Part shown: one piece after another, positions 1 to 9,454 of the stretch
How positions within the stretch are numbered: position 1 is the stretch's first letter
Layout: each line of letters begins with the position of its first letter
Assembly: GCF_003943735.1 (NCBI RefSeq)
Contig: NZ_RJMV01000013.1
Span: 1-60,915 of the forward strand
Length of the DNA stretch: 60,915 bases
DNA from: Streptococcus sanguinis
GTDB taxonomy: Bacteria > Bacillota > Bacilli > Lactobacillales > Streptococcaceae
Reading direction: 5' to 3'
Program-made: the position numbers and the translations under genes
The notes under the pieces: model-generated
Told to the model about the DNA's origin: nothing
Database searches by the model: none
What the model saw: only the letters and a program-made list of their open reading frames with translations

Positions 1-99
1 TCATCCAAGAAGAGCAAGCTCCTCTCTTCAGCGTTCTACTTGCATGTATTAGGCACGCCGCCAGCGTTCGTCCTGAGCCAGGATCAAACTCTCATTAAA
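1..99 (-). rRNA. 16S rRNA, 5' end (partial, runs off the left edge)
   Basis: The minus strand carries the universal 16S start AGAGTTTGATCCTGGCTCAG followed by the streptococcal V1 region. Only about the first 99 nt lie in the window; the gene continues beyond base 1. The mature 5' end is placed by analogy with E. coli and may be off by a few bases. Confidence 0.9.
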
Positions 100-172
100 A
101 AGTTTGAGTTCGCACTCATTACTGTCCACTGACAGATTTATTTTCGTTTTTTGACAGGTTACATATCTCTAT

Positions 173-271
173 TCATCCAAGAAGAGCAAGCTCCTCTCTT
201 CAGCGTTCTACTTGCATGTATTAGGCACGCCGCCAGCGTTCGTCCTGAGCCAGGATCAAACTCTCATTAAA
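173..271 (-). rRNA. duplicated, truncated copy of the 16S rRNA 5' end
   Basis: This stretch is identical to 1-99 and belongs to a perfect 172-bp tandem repeat. Read on the minus strand, the 16S sequence breaks off after about 100 nt and the pre-16S leader starts again, so this copy cannot make a complete rRNA. It is either a real partial duplication or, more likely, an assembly artefact at a contig end inside a repeated rrn operon. Confidence 0.85.
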
Positions 272-368
272 AAGTTTGAGTTCGCACTCATTACTGTCCA
301 CTGACAGATTTATTTTCGTTTTTTGACAGGTTACATATCTCTATGTCACCCTGCACTTGGTTCGTCTT

Positions 369-383
369 GTTCAGTTTTCAAAG
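369..383 (-). promoter_or_regulatory. rrn boxA-like antitermination site
   Basis: The minus strand reads CTTTGAAAACTGAAC, matching the boxA region of Gram-positive rrn leaders. It lies downstream of the rrn promoter and upstream of 16S, where Nus-factor antitermination complexes load. Confidence 0.6.
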
Positions 384-410
384 GGCTTTGTCTTTCGCGA
401 CAACTATATT

Positions 411-440
411 AGTATATCACCTATACCTACCAACTGTCAA
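411..440 (-). promoter_or_regulatory. rrn operon promoter
   Basis: Minus strand -35 TTGACA (435-440), 18-bp spacer, -10 TATACT (411-416). It is the last promoter before the 16S 5' end and lies downstream of the ami terminator. Confidence 0.85.
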
Positions 441-547
441 TACCTTTTTTGAAAAAAATTAAAAAATTATTATTTTTAAATTGGTGAATAGTTTTACATA
501 CCTTTGAGGATGGTAAATTGACCTACATTCTTTCTTTATAAAGGCGC

Positions 548-573
548 AAAAAATGCCCTTTCGGACATTTTTT
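548..573 (-). terminator. terminator of the ami operon
   Basis: Stem ATGTCC/GGGCAT with a GAAA tetraloop (553-568), followed on the minus strand by a run of Ts. It begins directly after the amiF stop codon. Confidence 0.85.
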
Positions 574-1500
574 CTATTCTTGTTCTTGTTTATACTTTTC
601 GAGTTCTGCTTTATTAGCCCAGACGTAGTGTCCCGGACGAATCTCTGCCATTTCTGGTTTATCAACAGAATAATCGTGCTGTTCAGGATCATAGACCTTC
701 AACACTTTTTTACGCTCCAAGATTGGGTCTGGAATTGGAACAGCTGAGAGCAGGGATTGTGTATAAGGGTGGACAGGATGGTTGAACAATTCCTCTGTCT
801 CTGCCACTTCTACAATGACACCTTTGTAAATCACGGCGATACGATCAGAAATAAAACGAACTACCGAAAGGTCATGGGCAATAAACAGATATGTCAAGCC
901 CAACTCTTTTTGGAATTTTTTCAAAAGATTCAAAACCTGAGCCCGAACAGATACGTCCAAAGCAGAGATTGGCTCATCAGCAATTACGAAATCTGGTTGC
1001 ATGACCAGAGCACGAGCAATCCCAATCCGCTGACGCTGTCCACCAGAGAATTCATGAGGATAGCGAGTTAAATGCTCAGCCAACAAGCCAACTTCATTGA
1101 TGATATTTTTAACTTTTCTTTGCCGGTCTTCTTCACTATCAAACAAATGGTAATTATAGAGACCCTCAGATATGATATAGTCAACCGTTGCACGTTCATT
1201 CAGGCTAGCTGCTGGGTCTTGAAAAATCATCTGAATCTTGCGAATCAAGTCTGCTTCTTCTGCTTTTGACTTTTTACCATTAATCTTTTTGCCTTCGTAG
1301 AAGATATCACCTGCACTGGTATCATTAAGGCCGATAATAGCTCGACCAATAGTAGTCTTACCAGAGCCTGATTCTCCTACAAGAGAGAAAGTTTCCCCCT
1401 TGTTGATGAAGAAATTTGCGTTTTTTACTGCTACAAATTTCTTACTTCCTTCGCCGAAGGAAATTTCTAAATCTTTAATTTCAACTAATTTTTCAGTCAT
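574..1500 (-). CDS. amiF: oligopeptide ABC transporter ATP-binding protein AmiF
   Basis: One of two ATPases that power uptake of oligopeptides through the AmiC/AmiD channel. The 308-residue protein has a Walker [10 protein letters not shown] (residues 42-50), the ABC signature FSGGQ (151-155) and a Walker B ending in ADEP (to about 177), followed by the C-terminal extension common to Opp/Dpp ATPases (NHPVHPYTQ). It is the last gene of amiCDEF, 10 bp after amiE, and a terminator follows at once. Sequence and gene order match streptococcal AmiF. In streptococci this transporter also imports signalling peptides. Confidence 0.95.
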   Translation of the reverse strand: MTEKLVEIKDLEISFGEGSKKFVAVKNANFFINKGETFSLVGESGSGKTTIGRAIIGLNDTSAGDIFYEGKKINGKKSKAEEADLIRKIQMIFQDPAASLNERATVDYIISEGLYNYHLFDSEEDRQRKVKNIINEVGLLAEHLTRYPHEFSGGQRQRIGIARALVMQPDFVIADEPISALDVSVRAQVLNLLKKFQKELGLTYLFIAHDLSVVRFISDRIAVIYKGVIVEVAETEELFNHPVHPYTQSLLSAVPIPDPILERKKVLKVYDPEQHDYSVDKPEMAEIRPGHYVWANKAELEKYKQEQE

Positions 1501-1510
1501 TTCCTTCCTC

Positions 1511-2578
1511 CTAAGCTTCTAATTGATTGAAGCCCATTTTCGAACGAATTTTTTCATGTAGGTTTTCGATAATCTCTGGTTTATCAACCTTAGGCGCATC
1601 TTCGTGCAGCAACCAAGTCTTAGCCCAATGAGTATCTGAGACCTTGAAAGCCGGTGCTTCTTCTTCAAAGTCAATTGACATGGCATAGTCAGAACGCAAA
1701 GCAAAGGCATCCCCTTTGATTGGTGAATAAAGTGACGGCGGAGTACCAGGAATCGAGTAAAGCGCACCATTCGCATCTGCCAACTGAGGCAAGCTGGATA
1801 GCAAACTCCATGTATAAGGATGTTTTGGCTCGTAAAAGATTTCTTCAACTGTACCGTATTCTACAATTTCACCGGCATACATGACCGCAACCTTATCTGC
1901 AATACTAGCCACAACACCAAGGTCGTGCGTAATAAAGATAGTTGTGAAATGATATTCTTGCTGCAATGATTTGAGCAAGTCAATGATCTGCGCTTGAATC
2001 GTTACATCGAGGGCCGTTGTCGGCTCATCACAGATAAGAATATCAGGGCGGCAAGCCAAGGCAATAGCAATTACAATCCGCTGACGCATACCACCTGAGT
2101 ATTGGAAAGGATATTCTTCGAAACGTTTTTCTGCATCTGGAATCCCGACCTTACTCATGTAGTCAATGGCCATTTTTTTAGCTTCTTTGGCTGATTTTCC
2201 TTGGTGCTTGATAATGACCTCTGTAATCTGGCTTCCAATGGTATTAATGGGATCCAAGCTCGTCATCGGATCTTGGAAGATAGTCGCAATTTTTGCACCG
2301 CGAATAGGCTCCCAATCCTTGTTACTACGAAGAGTCGTCAAATCTTTACCGCGGTAGTCAATGGTTCCTTTAGCTACACGGCCATTTTCTTCTAACATAC
2401 CGGTAAAGGTCTTGGTCAAGACAGACTTTCCTGAGCCTGATTCACCAACAATAGCCAGAACTTCGCCTTCAATCAAGTCCAGAGAGACTCCACGAATGGC
2501 GGTTAAGACACGATCGCGAACATCGAATTCCACGACAATATCGCGAGCAGTCAATATTACATTTTCATTCTTTGTCAT
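1511..2578 (-). CDS. amiE: oligopeptide ABC transporter ATP-binding protein AmiE
   Basis: Partner ATPase of AmiF. The 355 residues carry Walker A GESGSGKS (45-52), signature SGGMRQR (161-167) and Walker B with CDEP (to 186). A C-terminal domain of about 100 residues beyond the Opp-type HPYTW motif is normal for AmiE and longer than in AmiF. The gene starts 8 bp after amiD, so it is cotranscribed with it. Confidence 0.95.
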   Translation of the reverse strand: MTKNENVILTARDIVVEFDVRDRVLTAIRGVSLDLIEGEVLAIVGESGSGKSVLTKTFTGMLEENGRVAKGTIDYRGKDLTTLRSNKDWEPIRGAKIATIFQDPMTSLDPINTIGSQITEVIIKHQGKSAKEAKKMAIDYMSKVGIPDAEKRFEEYPFQYSGGMRQRIVIAIALACRPDILICDEPTTALDVTIQAQIIDLLKSLQQEYHFTTIFITHDLGVVASIADKVAVMYAGEIVEYGTVEEIFYEPKHPYTWSLLSSLPQLADANGALYSIPGTPPSLYSPIKGDAFALRSDYAMSIDFEEEAPAFKVSDTHWAKTWLLHEDAPKVDKPEIIENLHEKIRSKMGFNQLEA

Positions 2579-2586
2579 ATTTACTC

Positions 2587-3513
2587 CTATCTATGTGTAC
2601 GTGGATCGCTGGCGTCGGCTAAGTTTTGACCAACTACGAAGAAAGTAAGGGATACCAAAATCAGAGTTGTGAGTGGAATCCAAAAGAGGTAGGCATTTGT
2701 CGTCACGTTTTGTGAATAATCTGAAATCAAGCGTCCCAAACTCGGCACTGTTACAGGAAGTCCTAATCCAAAGAAGGACAGAAAGGCTTCGTAAGAGATA
2801 AAACTTGGCAGCATCTGTGAAGTGGTGGTCACGATAACAGATACCAACTGCGGCATAATGTTCTTCGTTACAATCTTGAGAGTCGGTGTACCAAGGGTAC
2901 GAGAGGCAAGGTTATATTCCAAATCCCGATAGCGCATAATCTGCACACGGATGGTGTAGGCAATACCGACCCAACCAGTAATCGTCATGGCAAAAATAAG
3001 ATTCCAGAAACCAGCACCAATAGAGTAGGTCAAGACAATGACAATCAAGAGGGCTGGGATATTTGAAATGATATTGTAGATTTCCATCATGACACGGTCA
3101 ACTGTTTTGGAAATTCCCCAGATACCGCCAATGATAACTCCGATAGCCAGATTAATAACCGTCGCAATAATCGAAATAAGAATAGAGTTACGGGCACCAA
3201 ACCAAACACCGTCAAAGAGAGACTTACCATTACTATCCGTTCCAAACCAGTATTGAGCACTTGGTTTGATATAACGCATGCTAAAATCATTTACCTTGCT
3301 CACGTCATTAAAGTCGAAGTTTGAAAACATAGGATAAATGAAGCTCATGAGAATAATGGCAATCAGAATCCCTAGCATGGTAATGGTTGATTTCTTTTTC
3401 AGAAATTGACGCATGACTGATTTCCAGTAAGAATAGGCTGGAGCATCAATCGTTTCAGAGGCAAAATCGTCACGTTTGACAAATTGGAATTTGCTTTTAT
3501 CAATTGTAGCCAT
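2587..3513 (-). CDS. amiD: oligopeptide ABC transporter permease AmiD
   Basis: Inner-membrane permease, 308 residues. A cytoplasmic N-terminal tail of about 40 residues precedes TM1 (about 42-65), as in OppC-type proteins. The EAA loop that contacts the ATPase is recognisable around [20 protein letters not shown]. Its ATG overlaps the amiC stop by one base (TAATG), and its ribosome binding site GGAGG lies inside the end of amiC, so the two permeases are translationally coupled. Confidence 0.95.
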   Translation of the reverse strand: MATIDKSKFQFVKRDDFASETIDAPAYSYWKSVMRQFLKKKSTITMLGILIAIILMSFIYPMFSNFDFNDVSKVNDFSMRYIKPSAQYWFGTDSNGKSLFDGVWFGARNSILISIIATVINLAIGVIIGGIWGISKTVDRVMMEIYNIISNIPALLIVIVLTYSIGAGFWNLIFAMTITGWVGIAYTIRVQIMRYRDLEYNLASRTLGTPTLKIVTKNIMPQLVSVIVTTTSQMLPSFISYEAFLSFFGLGLPVTVPSLGRLISDYSQNVTTNAYLFWIPLTTLILVSLTFFVVGQNLADASDPRTHR

Positions 3514-5009
3514 TATTTACCTCCTTTTGATGTTAACTTGATACGTGGGTCCAGTACAGTCATCAGAATGTCACCCAGCAAGAGAGCAAAGATAGACAGA
3601 CATGTGAAGATGAATACAAGACCAACAACCATAGAGTTATTGGATGCCTTAACAGAATCAATCAGCATCTTACCCATACCAGGAAAGGCAAAGACAGTTT
3701 CTGTCAGAGTCGCACCTGCAATAACACCAACGATAGAAGCTGGGATACTAGATACCAGCGGCACCATAGCGTTTTTAAAGATGTGCTTGTTAGAAATTTC
3801 TTTTTCAGAGAGACCCTTAGCACGTGCAAAGCGGACAAAGTCCTGAGACTGCAGGTCAATCATATAACGACGAATCCAAACAGCTGTCCAAGGAGCACTC
3901 AAAAGCCCTAAAATAACAGCTGGAAGGACATAAGAACGCCAATCTCCTGCTCCCAAGATTGGGAAGGAGTCTGGAAGACCAACAGCAGACCCCGCCAAAC
4001 GAACGATGTAAACCAAGGCGATGGTTGGCAGTGACATCATAAAGGTCAAGCCCGCTGTAGAAATGCTATCAAACCATGTATTCTTGAGTCGAGCCATGTA
4101 GGATCCGAGTGGAATAGCAATCAGATAAGACAGAGCCACACCAATCAAACCGATAATGGCTGAGCTGGTAATCATGGATGGATTTTGATAGTTGCTTTGA
4201 GTCGCCGTATAAGCATCTCCCTTACCAAACTTAGCAATATCCTGTGAGTCTGCTTTGCTTGGCGTCTTATAGGTACGAGAGTAAATGTTAACAGACGATG
4301 TCTTTTTACCTGTTGGGAATTGAACTTCAGAAGACTTAGTTTGTCCTTGTCCCTGTGTAATAACCTGCAGAACAGGGATATTGGCATAGGTTGGATAAGA
4401 ATTCCCTAAATTAAAGGTAATAAAGTTCTGGTGGACAAATGGGAACTGACCATTAAAGTACAGCAGATACTTATGCTTGGTACCAGAACCCACAAGAGAC
4501 CAGCCAACAGAAGGATCATTTTCAAACCGGATATAACGCTCTAGGTTTGGATTTTCCTCATCTTGGATAACATTTGGATGGTCAATTTGAATCAAATTAG
4601 CATAGAACTCAAAGACACGTTCATAAACAGGTACTTCACGTACAGCATAGAATTCTCCGCTCAGTGGGAATTTCTGCAATTTCCAGCCATTGCCAAGTTT
4701 ATCAATATACTTCTGATAAATCTTCTCGTTTGCTTCTGTAGCTTCTGTGGTAACAGAAGAATCTTCCTTGCTGGCTTTCTCCTGCAGTTCCTTTGTATCA
4801 TAATAGTCAATGTAGCCCATCCGCTCAAAGATAGTGTTTTCATAGTTAGTCTTTTTATCTTTATTGGTCGCTATCTTATTATAGTTAGGATCCTGCTTGA
4901 AAATCAACCTTCTTGGCACCATAGTATAGATAATGGCATAAGTCAGGGTCGTCACCAAGAAAATCGACACAATTGAGCGTAAGATACGCATAAAAATATA
5001 TTTTTTCAT
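3513..5009 (-). CDS. amiC: oligopeptide ABC transporter permease AmiC
   Basis: OppB-type permease of 498 residues. TM1 lies at about residues 8-28. A hydrophilic outside domain of about 250 residues follows, far larger than in typical OppB and characteristic of streptococcal AmiC. The canonical permease core occupies about 285-498, with an EAA loop [19 protein letters not shown]. It is the first gene of amiCDEF, separated from the amiA-type binding protein upstream by 64 bp containing a strong hairpin. Confidence 0.95.
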   Translation of the reverse strand: MKKYIFMRILRSIVSIFLVTTLTYAIIYTMVPRRLIFKQDPNYNKIATNKDKKTNYENTIFERMGYIDYYDTKELQEKASKEDSSVTTEATEANEKIYQKYIDKLGNGWKLQKFPLSGEFYAVREVPVYERVFEFYANLIQIDHPNVIQDEENPNLERYIRFENDPSVGWSLVGSGTKHKYLLYFNGQFPFVHQNFITFNLGNSYPTYANIPVLQVITQGQGQTKSSEVQFPTGKKTSSVNIYSRTYKTPSKADSQDIAKFGKGDAYTATQSNYQNPSMITSSAIIGLIGVALSYLIAIPLGSYMARLKNTWFDSISTAGLTFMMSLPTIALVYIVRLAGSAVGLPDSFPILGAGDWRSYVLPAVILGLLSAPWTAVWIRRYMIDLQSQDFVRFARAKGLSEKEISNKHIFKNAMVPLVSSIPASIVGVIAGATLTETVFAFPGMGKMLIDSVKASNNSMVVGLVFIFTCLSIFALLLGDILMTVLDPRIKLTSKGGK

Positions 5010-5033
5010 TTATCGTTTCCTTTAAATTCCAAA

Positions 5034-5063
5034 AGAACTTTCTCCTCTATTAGAGAAAGTTCT
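5034..5063 (-). terminator. intercistronic hairpin between amiA-type gene and amiC
   Basis: A perfect 11-bp inverted repeat (agaactttctc/gagaaagttct) with an 8-nt loop, followed on the minus strand by TTTT. It lies between the binding-protein stop and the amiC start. It probably stops part of the transcripts so that the binding protein is made in excess over the channel. Confidence 0.75.
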
Positions 5064-5073
5064 CTTAGCAAGC

Positions 5074-7059
5074 TTATTTCACGTGGTCTGCTAATTCTTC
5101 TTGAGCTTTTTTATTAGATTCCGCACGTTCTTTATTCCATTTTTCCTGAGCGCTATTATAATCTTTTGTCGTTACAGGCTCATCCTGCAATTTCATGTAC
5201 TTATAACTTGCTGCTTCACGCGCCTTAGCACCAGACCAAGCAAACGGTGCTGAGAAAGGCACTACCTTAGTCAAGGTTGGACGACCTGTTCTAGAAGTTA
5301 CCGGAATCAACAAAGCACTATCAGTCAGCCAAGCCTGAGCAGCCGCATATTTTTCATAACGCTTGTTCAAATCTTGCTTTTCTGCACCAGCTTCGTCAAC
5401 CAGCTTGGTATATTCATCCAAACCAACTTGTTTCGCTGCGGCATTATCTGTGCCATCAAATCCTAAGAAGGTCTTGGTGTTTTCACCACCAGGTTTGATA
5501 ACATCAAGATAGGTAGATGGATCTTGATAGTCCGGAGACCAGCCGACATTATCTGAAATATCCCAGTCCTCTTCAGCAGCAGAAGGAGCAAACAAGGTAA
5601 TGTTAGTCACTTCATCCTTAGACAATTGGTGAACATCAATCACAACATTATCTGTTCCCAAAGTCTTCTCAATGGATTGCTTGAGGGATTGAACGCGCTG
5701 TACTTTAGAAGTAGCTGTTTGATCAACCGGAATGTCCAGATGAATTGGGAATTCCACTCCATCAGCTTTCAAAGCTTCTTTTGCTTTAGCGAATTCAGCC
5801 TTTGCTTTGTTCTCGTTATAGAGACCATCTTGACCATCTGAGAAGTCAACGTCTTTCCATTCGTCGCCATAAGTTACTACTTTTTCCTTAACTAAGTCAC
5901 CGAAGGACTTGTCACCAGCCTGCACAAATGTAGGTGGGATGTAAAGGTTACGAAGAAGTTTGTCTGCTCCGTCCTTACCATTAATCTGAGATGCATAGGA
6001 CTCACGATTGAAGGCAAAGGTCAAAGCCTGACGGAAGTCCTTGTTAAGCAAGGCTTTCTTAGTTGAAGTCTTTTGAGCTTCTGATGTCTTAGCCGTATGA
6101 TTATAAGACTGGCGATCAATGTTAGTACCTACTAAGAAAGTTGAGGCATCTTGAGGTGTATAGACGATATTATCTTTAAAGTCTTTTTCAACCTTTTCAT
6201 AAGTCGCACTAGTTGGGAAAAGTCTGGCTGTTGTCAATGCGCCTTGGCTGAACTGCTCAGCAGGTTTTCCTTGATCTTGTCCATCATAGAAAGAGAGTTT
6301 AACTGCATCTACGTGAACATTTTCTTTGTCCCAATAATTAGGATTCTTCTCAAATTGGATTTCAGATTTTGAAGTCAATGATTTGAGCAAGAAAGGTCCG
6401 TTGTAAAGCAAACTTGTTGGATCAGTTGCTTGAGCGAACTTATCGCCTTGGTTTTCCAAAAAGTCTTTGTTTACTGGGTAGAGAATTCCCATTGTAGTCT
6501 TAGAGTTCCAGAAGCTTTCTGGCTCATTAAGAGTATACTCAACGGTATGATCATCAACTGCTTTAATCCCTACTTCTGAGAAATCAATCTTCCCAGAAAT
6601 ATAGTCCTTAAGCCCTTTGACAGAATCCTGAACCAAGTAGATTGTTTCAGATTTATTGTCTGCTGCATACTTAAGACCTGTAACAAAGTCTTCTGCTGTC
6701 ACATCTGCATACTCTTCACCTTCAGAAGTATACCACTTAGCATCTTTGCGAAGCTTATAAGTATAAGTTTTTCCATCTGGTGATACAGTCCATTCCTCTG
6801 CCATTGAAGGAACCAAGTTTCCATATTGATCGTTTTCTAAAAGACCGTCAATGACATTGGCAGTCAAGTCTGTTGTAGCAGCTTTACTTGAAGTGAGATA
6901 GTTCAAGTTTTCAGGATCTGTCTCGTAGATATAATTAAAGGTGTTTGAAGAGTCTGAGCTGCCTGACTTTGTGTTTGGCTTAGAGCCTGAGCAAGCTGCA
7001 AGAAAGCCAGCTGCAAGAAGAGTGACTCCTGCTAATGCAAGGACTTTGCTTTGTTTCAT
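5074..7059 (-). CDS. amiA: oligopeptide-binding lipoprotein AmiA (paralogue 1)
   Basis: Extracellular substrate-binding protein (SBP_bac_5 family, 661 residues). It delivers peptides to AmiCD. The lipoprotein signal ends in FLAAC with the lipidated cysteine at residue 23. The body contains the usual family blocks such as YTYKLRKDAKWYTSEG and the C-terminal Lys/Glu-rich helix. It is the binding protein adjacent to amiC and so the likely classical AmiA. Upstream are a promoter (7100-7128) and a near-perfect CodY box (7132-7146). Confidence 0.92.
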   Translation of the reverse strand: MKQSKVLALAGVTLLAAGFLAACSGSKPNTKSGSSDSSNTFNYIYETDPENLNYLTSSKAATTDLTANVIDGLLENDQYGNLVPSMAEEWTVSPDGKTYTYKLRKDAKWYTSEGEEYADVTAEDFVTGLKYAADNKSETIYLVQDSVKGLKDYISGKIDFSEVGIKAVDDHTVEYTLNEPESFWNSKTTMGILYPVNKDFLENQGDKFAQATDPTSLLYNGPFLLKSLTSKSEIQFEKNPNYWDKENVHVDAVKLSFYDGQDQGKPAEQFSQGALTTARLFPTSATYEKVEKDFKDNIVYTPQDASTFLVGTNIDRQSYNHTAKTSEAQKTSTKKALLNKDFRQALTFAFNRESYASQINGKDGADKLLRNLYIPPTFVQAGDKSFGDLVKEKVVTYGDEWKDVDFSDGQDGLYNENKAKAEFAKAKEALKADGVEFPIHLDIPVDQTATSKVQRVQSLKQSIEKTLGTDNVVIDVHQLSKDEVTNITLFAPSAAEEDWDISDNVGWSPDYQDPSTYLDVIKPGGENTKTFLGFDGTDNAAAKQVGLDEYTKLVDEAGAEKQDLNKRYEKYAAAQAWLTDSALLIPVTSRTGRPTLTKVVPFSAPFAWSGAKAREAASYKYMKLQDEPVTTKDYNSAQEKWNKERAESNKKAQEELADHVK

Positions 7060-7099
7060 ATGGGTTTCTCCATCTTTTAGATTTTTAGATTTAATTAAG

Positions 7100-7128
7100 A
7101 TTATAGCATAGATAGTACTAAAAGTAAA
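7100..7128 (-). promoter_or_regulatory. amiA promoter
   Basis: -10 TATAAT (7100-7105), 17-bp spacer, -35 TTTACT (7123-7128), reading towards the binding-protein gene that starts at 7059. Confidence 0.75.
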
Positions 7129-7131
7129 ATA

Positions 7132-7146
7132 AATTTTCAGAATATT
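7132..7146 (-). promoter_or_regulatory. CodY box upstream of amiA
   Basis: The plus strand reads AATTTTCAGAATATT, 14 of 15 matches to the CodY consensus AATTTTCWGAAAATT. It lies immediately upstream of the -35 element. CodY represses nitrogen-acquisition genes when branched-chain amino acids are abundant, which fits a peptide importer. Confidence 0.7.
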
Positions 7147-7257
7147 AAGTTAGCTCACTAACACCCTAAGATGTTTATGCAATTGGTTTTCTTGGATGTT
7201 GATTATCTAGGACCAGACAAGCTCAACCTCGTCCATTTCGTCTTCAAAATCATCAAA

Positions 7258-7283
7258 AATCCCACTGTTGCTACAATGGGATT
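7258..7283 (-). terminator. terminator after binding protein paralogue 2
   Basis: 10-bp stem (aatcccactg/caatgggatt, one G-U pair), 6-nt loop, then Ts on the minus strand. It directly follows the stop codon at 7292. Confidence 0.85.
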
Positions 7284-7291
7284 TTCTTGCT

Positions 7292-9262
7292 CTATTTGAT
7301 ATGTTCTGCGAGTTCTTTTTGAGCTTTTTTGTTGGATTCTTCCTTTTCTTTTGCCCATTTTTCACGCGCTTTTTCATATTCTTTAGTCGTTATTGGTTTA
7401 TCTTGGATTTCAACATATTTAAAGCTGTATTCACCCTTGTTTCCAGTCCAAGCAAATGGTCCTGAGAATGGAACAAGCTTACGGACACTTGGTGTTGCAC
7501 CAGATGACCATGCCGGCATCAACAGGGCACTGTCTGTCAGCCAAGCCTGAGCTGCTGCATATTTTTCGTAACGTTTGTTAATGTCCTCGTTTTCTGAAGC
7601 AGCGTCTTCCAAGAGTTTATCATACTCTTCAAAGCCAGCCTCTTTAGCTGCTGCATTATCCGTACCAGGATCAAATCCAAAGTAGCTGTCAACATTTTCA
7701 CCTGTCTTAGAACCAGTGATTTCCAAATAAGAAGATGGATCGTTATAATCTGGACTCCAACCGAGATTATTATTCAAGTCCCAGTCTTCTTGAGATGCTG
7801 AGGTCGCAAAGTAGGTGATGTTATTCAAGTCATCATCTGTCATCTGCTGAATGTCAATCACCACATTCTCAGAGCCAAGGTTGGCTTCAATAGACTGCTT
7901 CAGTGACTGAACACTCTTAACGCCATTGGTGTCTGCTGAGCTGACCGGAATATCCAGATGAATAGGGAATTCCACTCCTTCTGCCTGCAGCGCTTCCTTA
8001 GCTTTGGCAAATTCTGCCTTAGCTTTTTCTGGATTATAAAAGCCATCCTGAGCGTCGTCTAATTTGACTCCCTTCCACTCATCGCCATAGCTAGCCAGAT
8101 TTTCTTCTACAATGCTGCCGAACTCTTTACCATTAGCCTGAACAAAGGTTGGCGGAACAAAGGTATTACGAAGTTGCTTGTCTGCTGCTTCTTCGCCATT
8201 GGTTTGGGCAGAATAGGCAGTACGGTCAAAGGCAAAAAGCAGAGCCTGACGGAAATCTTTATTGAGCAGTGCTTTCTTAGTGGAAGCTTTCTGTGCATCC
8301 GTTGTCTTAGAAGTATGCTCGTAAGACTGACGGTCGATATTAGTTGTAACAAAGAAGGTTCCTGAACCTTGAGGAGTGTAGACGATATTGTCTCCATACT
8401 GTTTCTTCACACTGGCAAAGTTGGAGCTATTTGGGAAAAGACGGGCAATGGTGTAGTTGCCGTCAGAGAAGCCACGCACCAGCGATTCTGTATCTTGCCC
8501 ATCGTAGTAAGAGAATTTGACAGTATCAATTTTTACCTTTTCCTTATCCCAATAGTTTGGATTTTTCTCTAAGCTAATTTGAGATTTGGAAGTGATAGAT
8601 TTCAAGATAAACGGACCGTTATAGAGGACGCTGGTTGGATCTGTCCCCTGAGCAAATTTGTCACCTTTTGATTTCAGAAATTCTTCGTTAATTGGGAAAA
8701 GAATCCCCATGGTTGTCTTAGAATTCCAGAAACTTTCTGGCTGATTCAAAGTGTATTGAACAGTAGAATCATCCACCGCCTTAACACCAACTTGGGAGAA
8801 GTCAGTTATTTTACCATTGACATAGTCGTCCAAGCCTTTAATGGATTTTTGAACGATATAGAGACCATCAGACTTGCTGTCTGCGGCATGCTTCAGGCTG
8901 GTTACAAAGTCCTTAGCAGTCACATCTGCATACTCTTCACCATCAGAAGTATACCATTTCACTCCCTCACGAAGCTTATAAGTATAGGTCAGACCATCTT
9001 TTGAAACGGTCCAATCTTCCGCTAGAGAAGGCACTAAGTTACCATACTTATCGCTTTCCAGCAAACCATCCACTACATTAGCCATAATCTCGTTGGTTGC
9101 TCGCTTATTGGACACAGTGTAATCCAACGTATCTGGATCTGCGGTATAAACATAGCTATAGTTTTTCCCAGATGAATTAGAGCCGCCAAACGAACAGGCA
9201 GCCAAAATTCCTGTAGAGAGAATGACAAGCCCAGCAGCTGCAGCTAACTTAGATGTTTTCAT
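7292..9262 (-). CDS. oligopeptide-binding lipoprotein, AmiA/AliA/AliB family (paralogue 2)
   Basis: A second 656-residue SBP_bac_5 lipoprotein, closely similar along its length to its neighbours on both sides. Lipobox GILAAC with Cys23. No permease or ATPase genes accompany it, so it presumably uses AmiCDEF, as AliA/AliB do in S. pneumoniae and HppG/HppH do in S. gordonii. It is its own transcription unit, with a terminator on each side. Its promoter carries a cre-like site over the -35 box. The exact counterpart (aliA, aliB, hppG or hppH) cannot be decided here. Confidence 0.9.
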   Translation of the reverse strand: MKTSKLAAAAGLVILSTGILAACSFGGSNSSGKNYSYVYTADPDTLDYTVSNKRATNEIMANVVDGLLESDKYGNLVPSLAEDWTVSKDGLTYTYKLREGVKWYTSDGEEYADVTAKDFVTSLKHAADSKSDGLYIVQKSIKGLDDYVNGKITDFSQVGVKAVDDSTVQYTLNQPESFWNSKTTMGILFPINEEFLKSKGDKFAQGTDPTSVLYNGPFILKSITSKSQISLEKNPNYWDKEKVKIDTVKFSYYDGQDTESLVRGFSDGNYTIARLFPNSSNFASVKKQYGDNIVYTPQGSGTFFVTTNIDRQSYEHTSKTTDAQKASTKKALLNKDFRQALLFAFDRTAYSAQTNGEEAADKQLRNTFVPPTFVQANGKEFGSIVEENLASYGDEWKGVKLDDAQDGFYNPEKAKAEFAKAKEALQAEGVEFPIHLDIPVSSADTNGVKSVQSLKQSIEANLGSENVVIDIQQMTDDDLNNITYFATSASQEDWDLNNNLGWSPDYNDPSSYLEITGSKTGENVDSYFGFDPGTDNAAAKEAGFEEYDKLLEDAASENEDINKRYEKYAAAQAWLTDSALLMPAWSSGATPSVRKLVPFSGPFAWTGNKGEYSFKYVEIQDKPITTKEYEKAREKWAKEKEESNKKAQKELAEHIK

Positions 9263-9295
9263 AAACTTCCTCCAGTTTTCATTAAGATTACTTTC

Positions 9296-9324
9296 ATTAT
9301 AGCACTTCTGCGACAGGATGTAAA
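9296..9324 (-). promoter_or_regulatory. promoter of binding protein paralogue 2
   Basis: -10 TATAAT (9296-9301), 17-bp spacer, -35 TTTACA (9319-9324) on the minus strand. Confidence 0.75.
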
Positions 9325-9332
9325 CGCTTCAA
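9319..9332 (-). promoter_or_regulatory. CcpA cre site overlapping the -35 box
   Basis: The minus strand reads TTGAAGCGTTTACA, one mismatch to the cre consensus TGNAARCGNWWWCA. The last six bases are the -35 element, so CcpA binding would block RNA polymerase and place this peptide-binding protein under carbon catabolite repression. Confidence 0.6.
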
Positions 9333-9350
9333 TGCAATAGAGAGTCATAT

Positions 9351-9384
9351 AAAAAAAGAGACTGGGACAAAATGTCTCAGTCTC
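9351..9384 (-). terminator. terminator after binding protein paralogue 3
   Basis: 12-bp stem (gagactgggaca/tgtctcagtctc, one G-U pair), 3-nt loop, seven Ts on the minus strand. A second 9-bp hairpin (ttttgattc/gaatcaaaa, 9405-9437) lies between the stop codon and this terminator. Confidence 0.9.
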
Positions 9385-9454
9385 GCTTTATCGTATTCAC
9401 AAACTTTTGATTCCAAACTGTTTATAAAGAATCAAAAATTCGCGGTTCAGAACC

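Larger units (their letters stand above)
1..344. repeat. perfect 172-bp tandem duplication (2 copies)
   Basis: Bases 1-172 and 173-344 are identical. Each unit holds about 99 nt of 16S 5' end plus about 73 nt of pre-16S leader. Confidence 0.95.
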
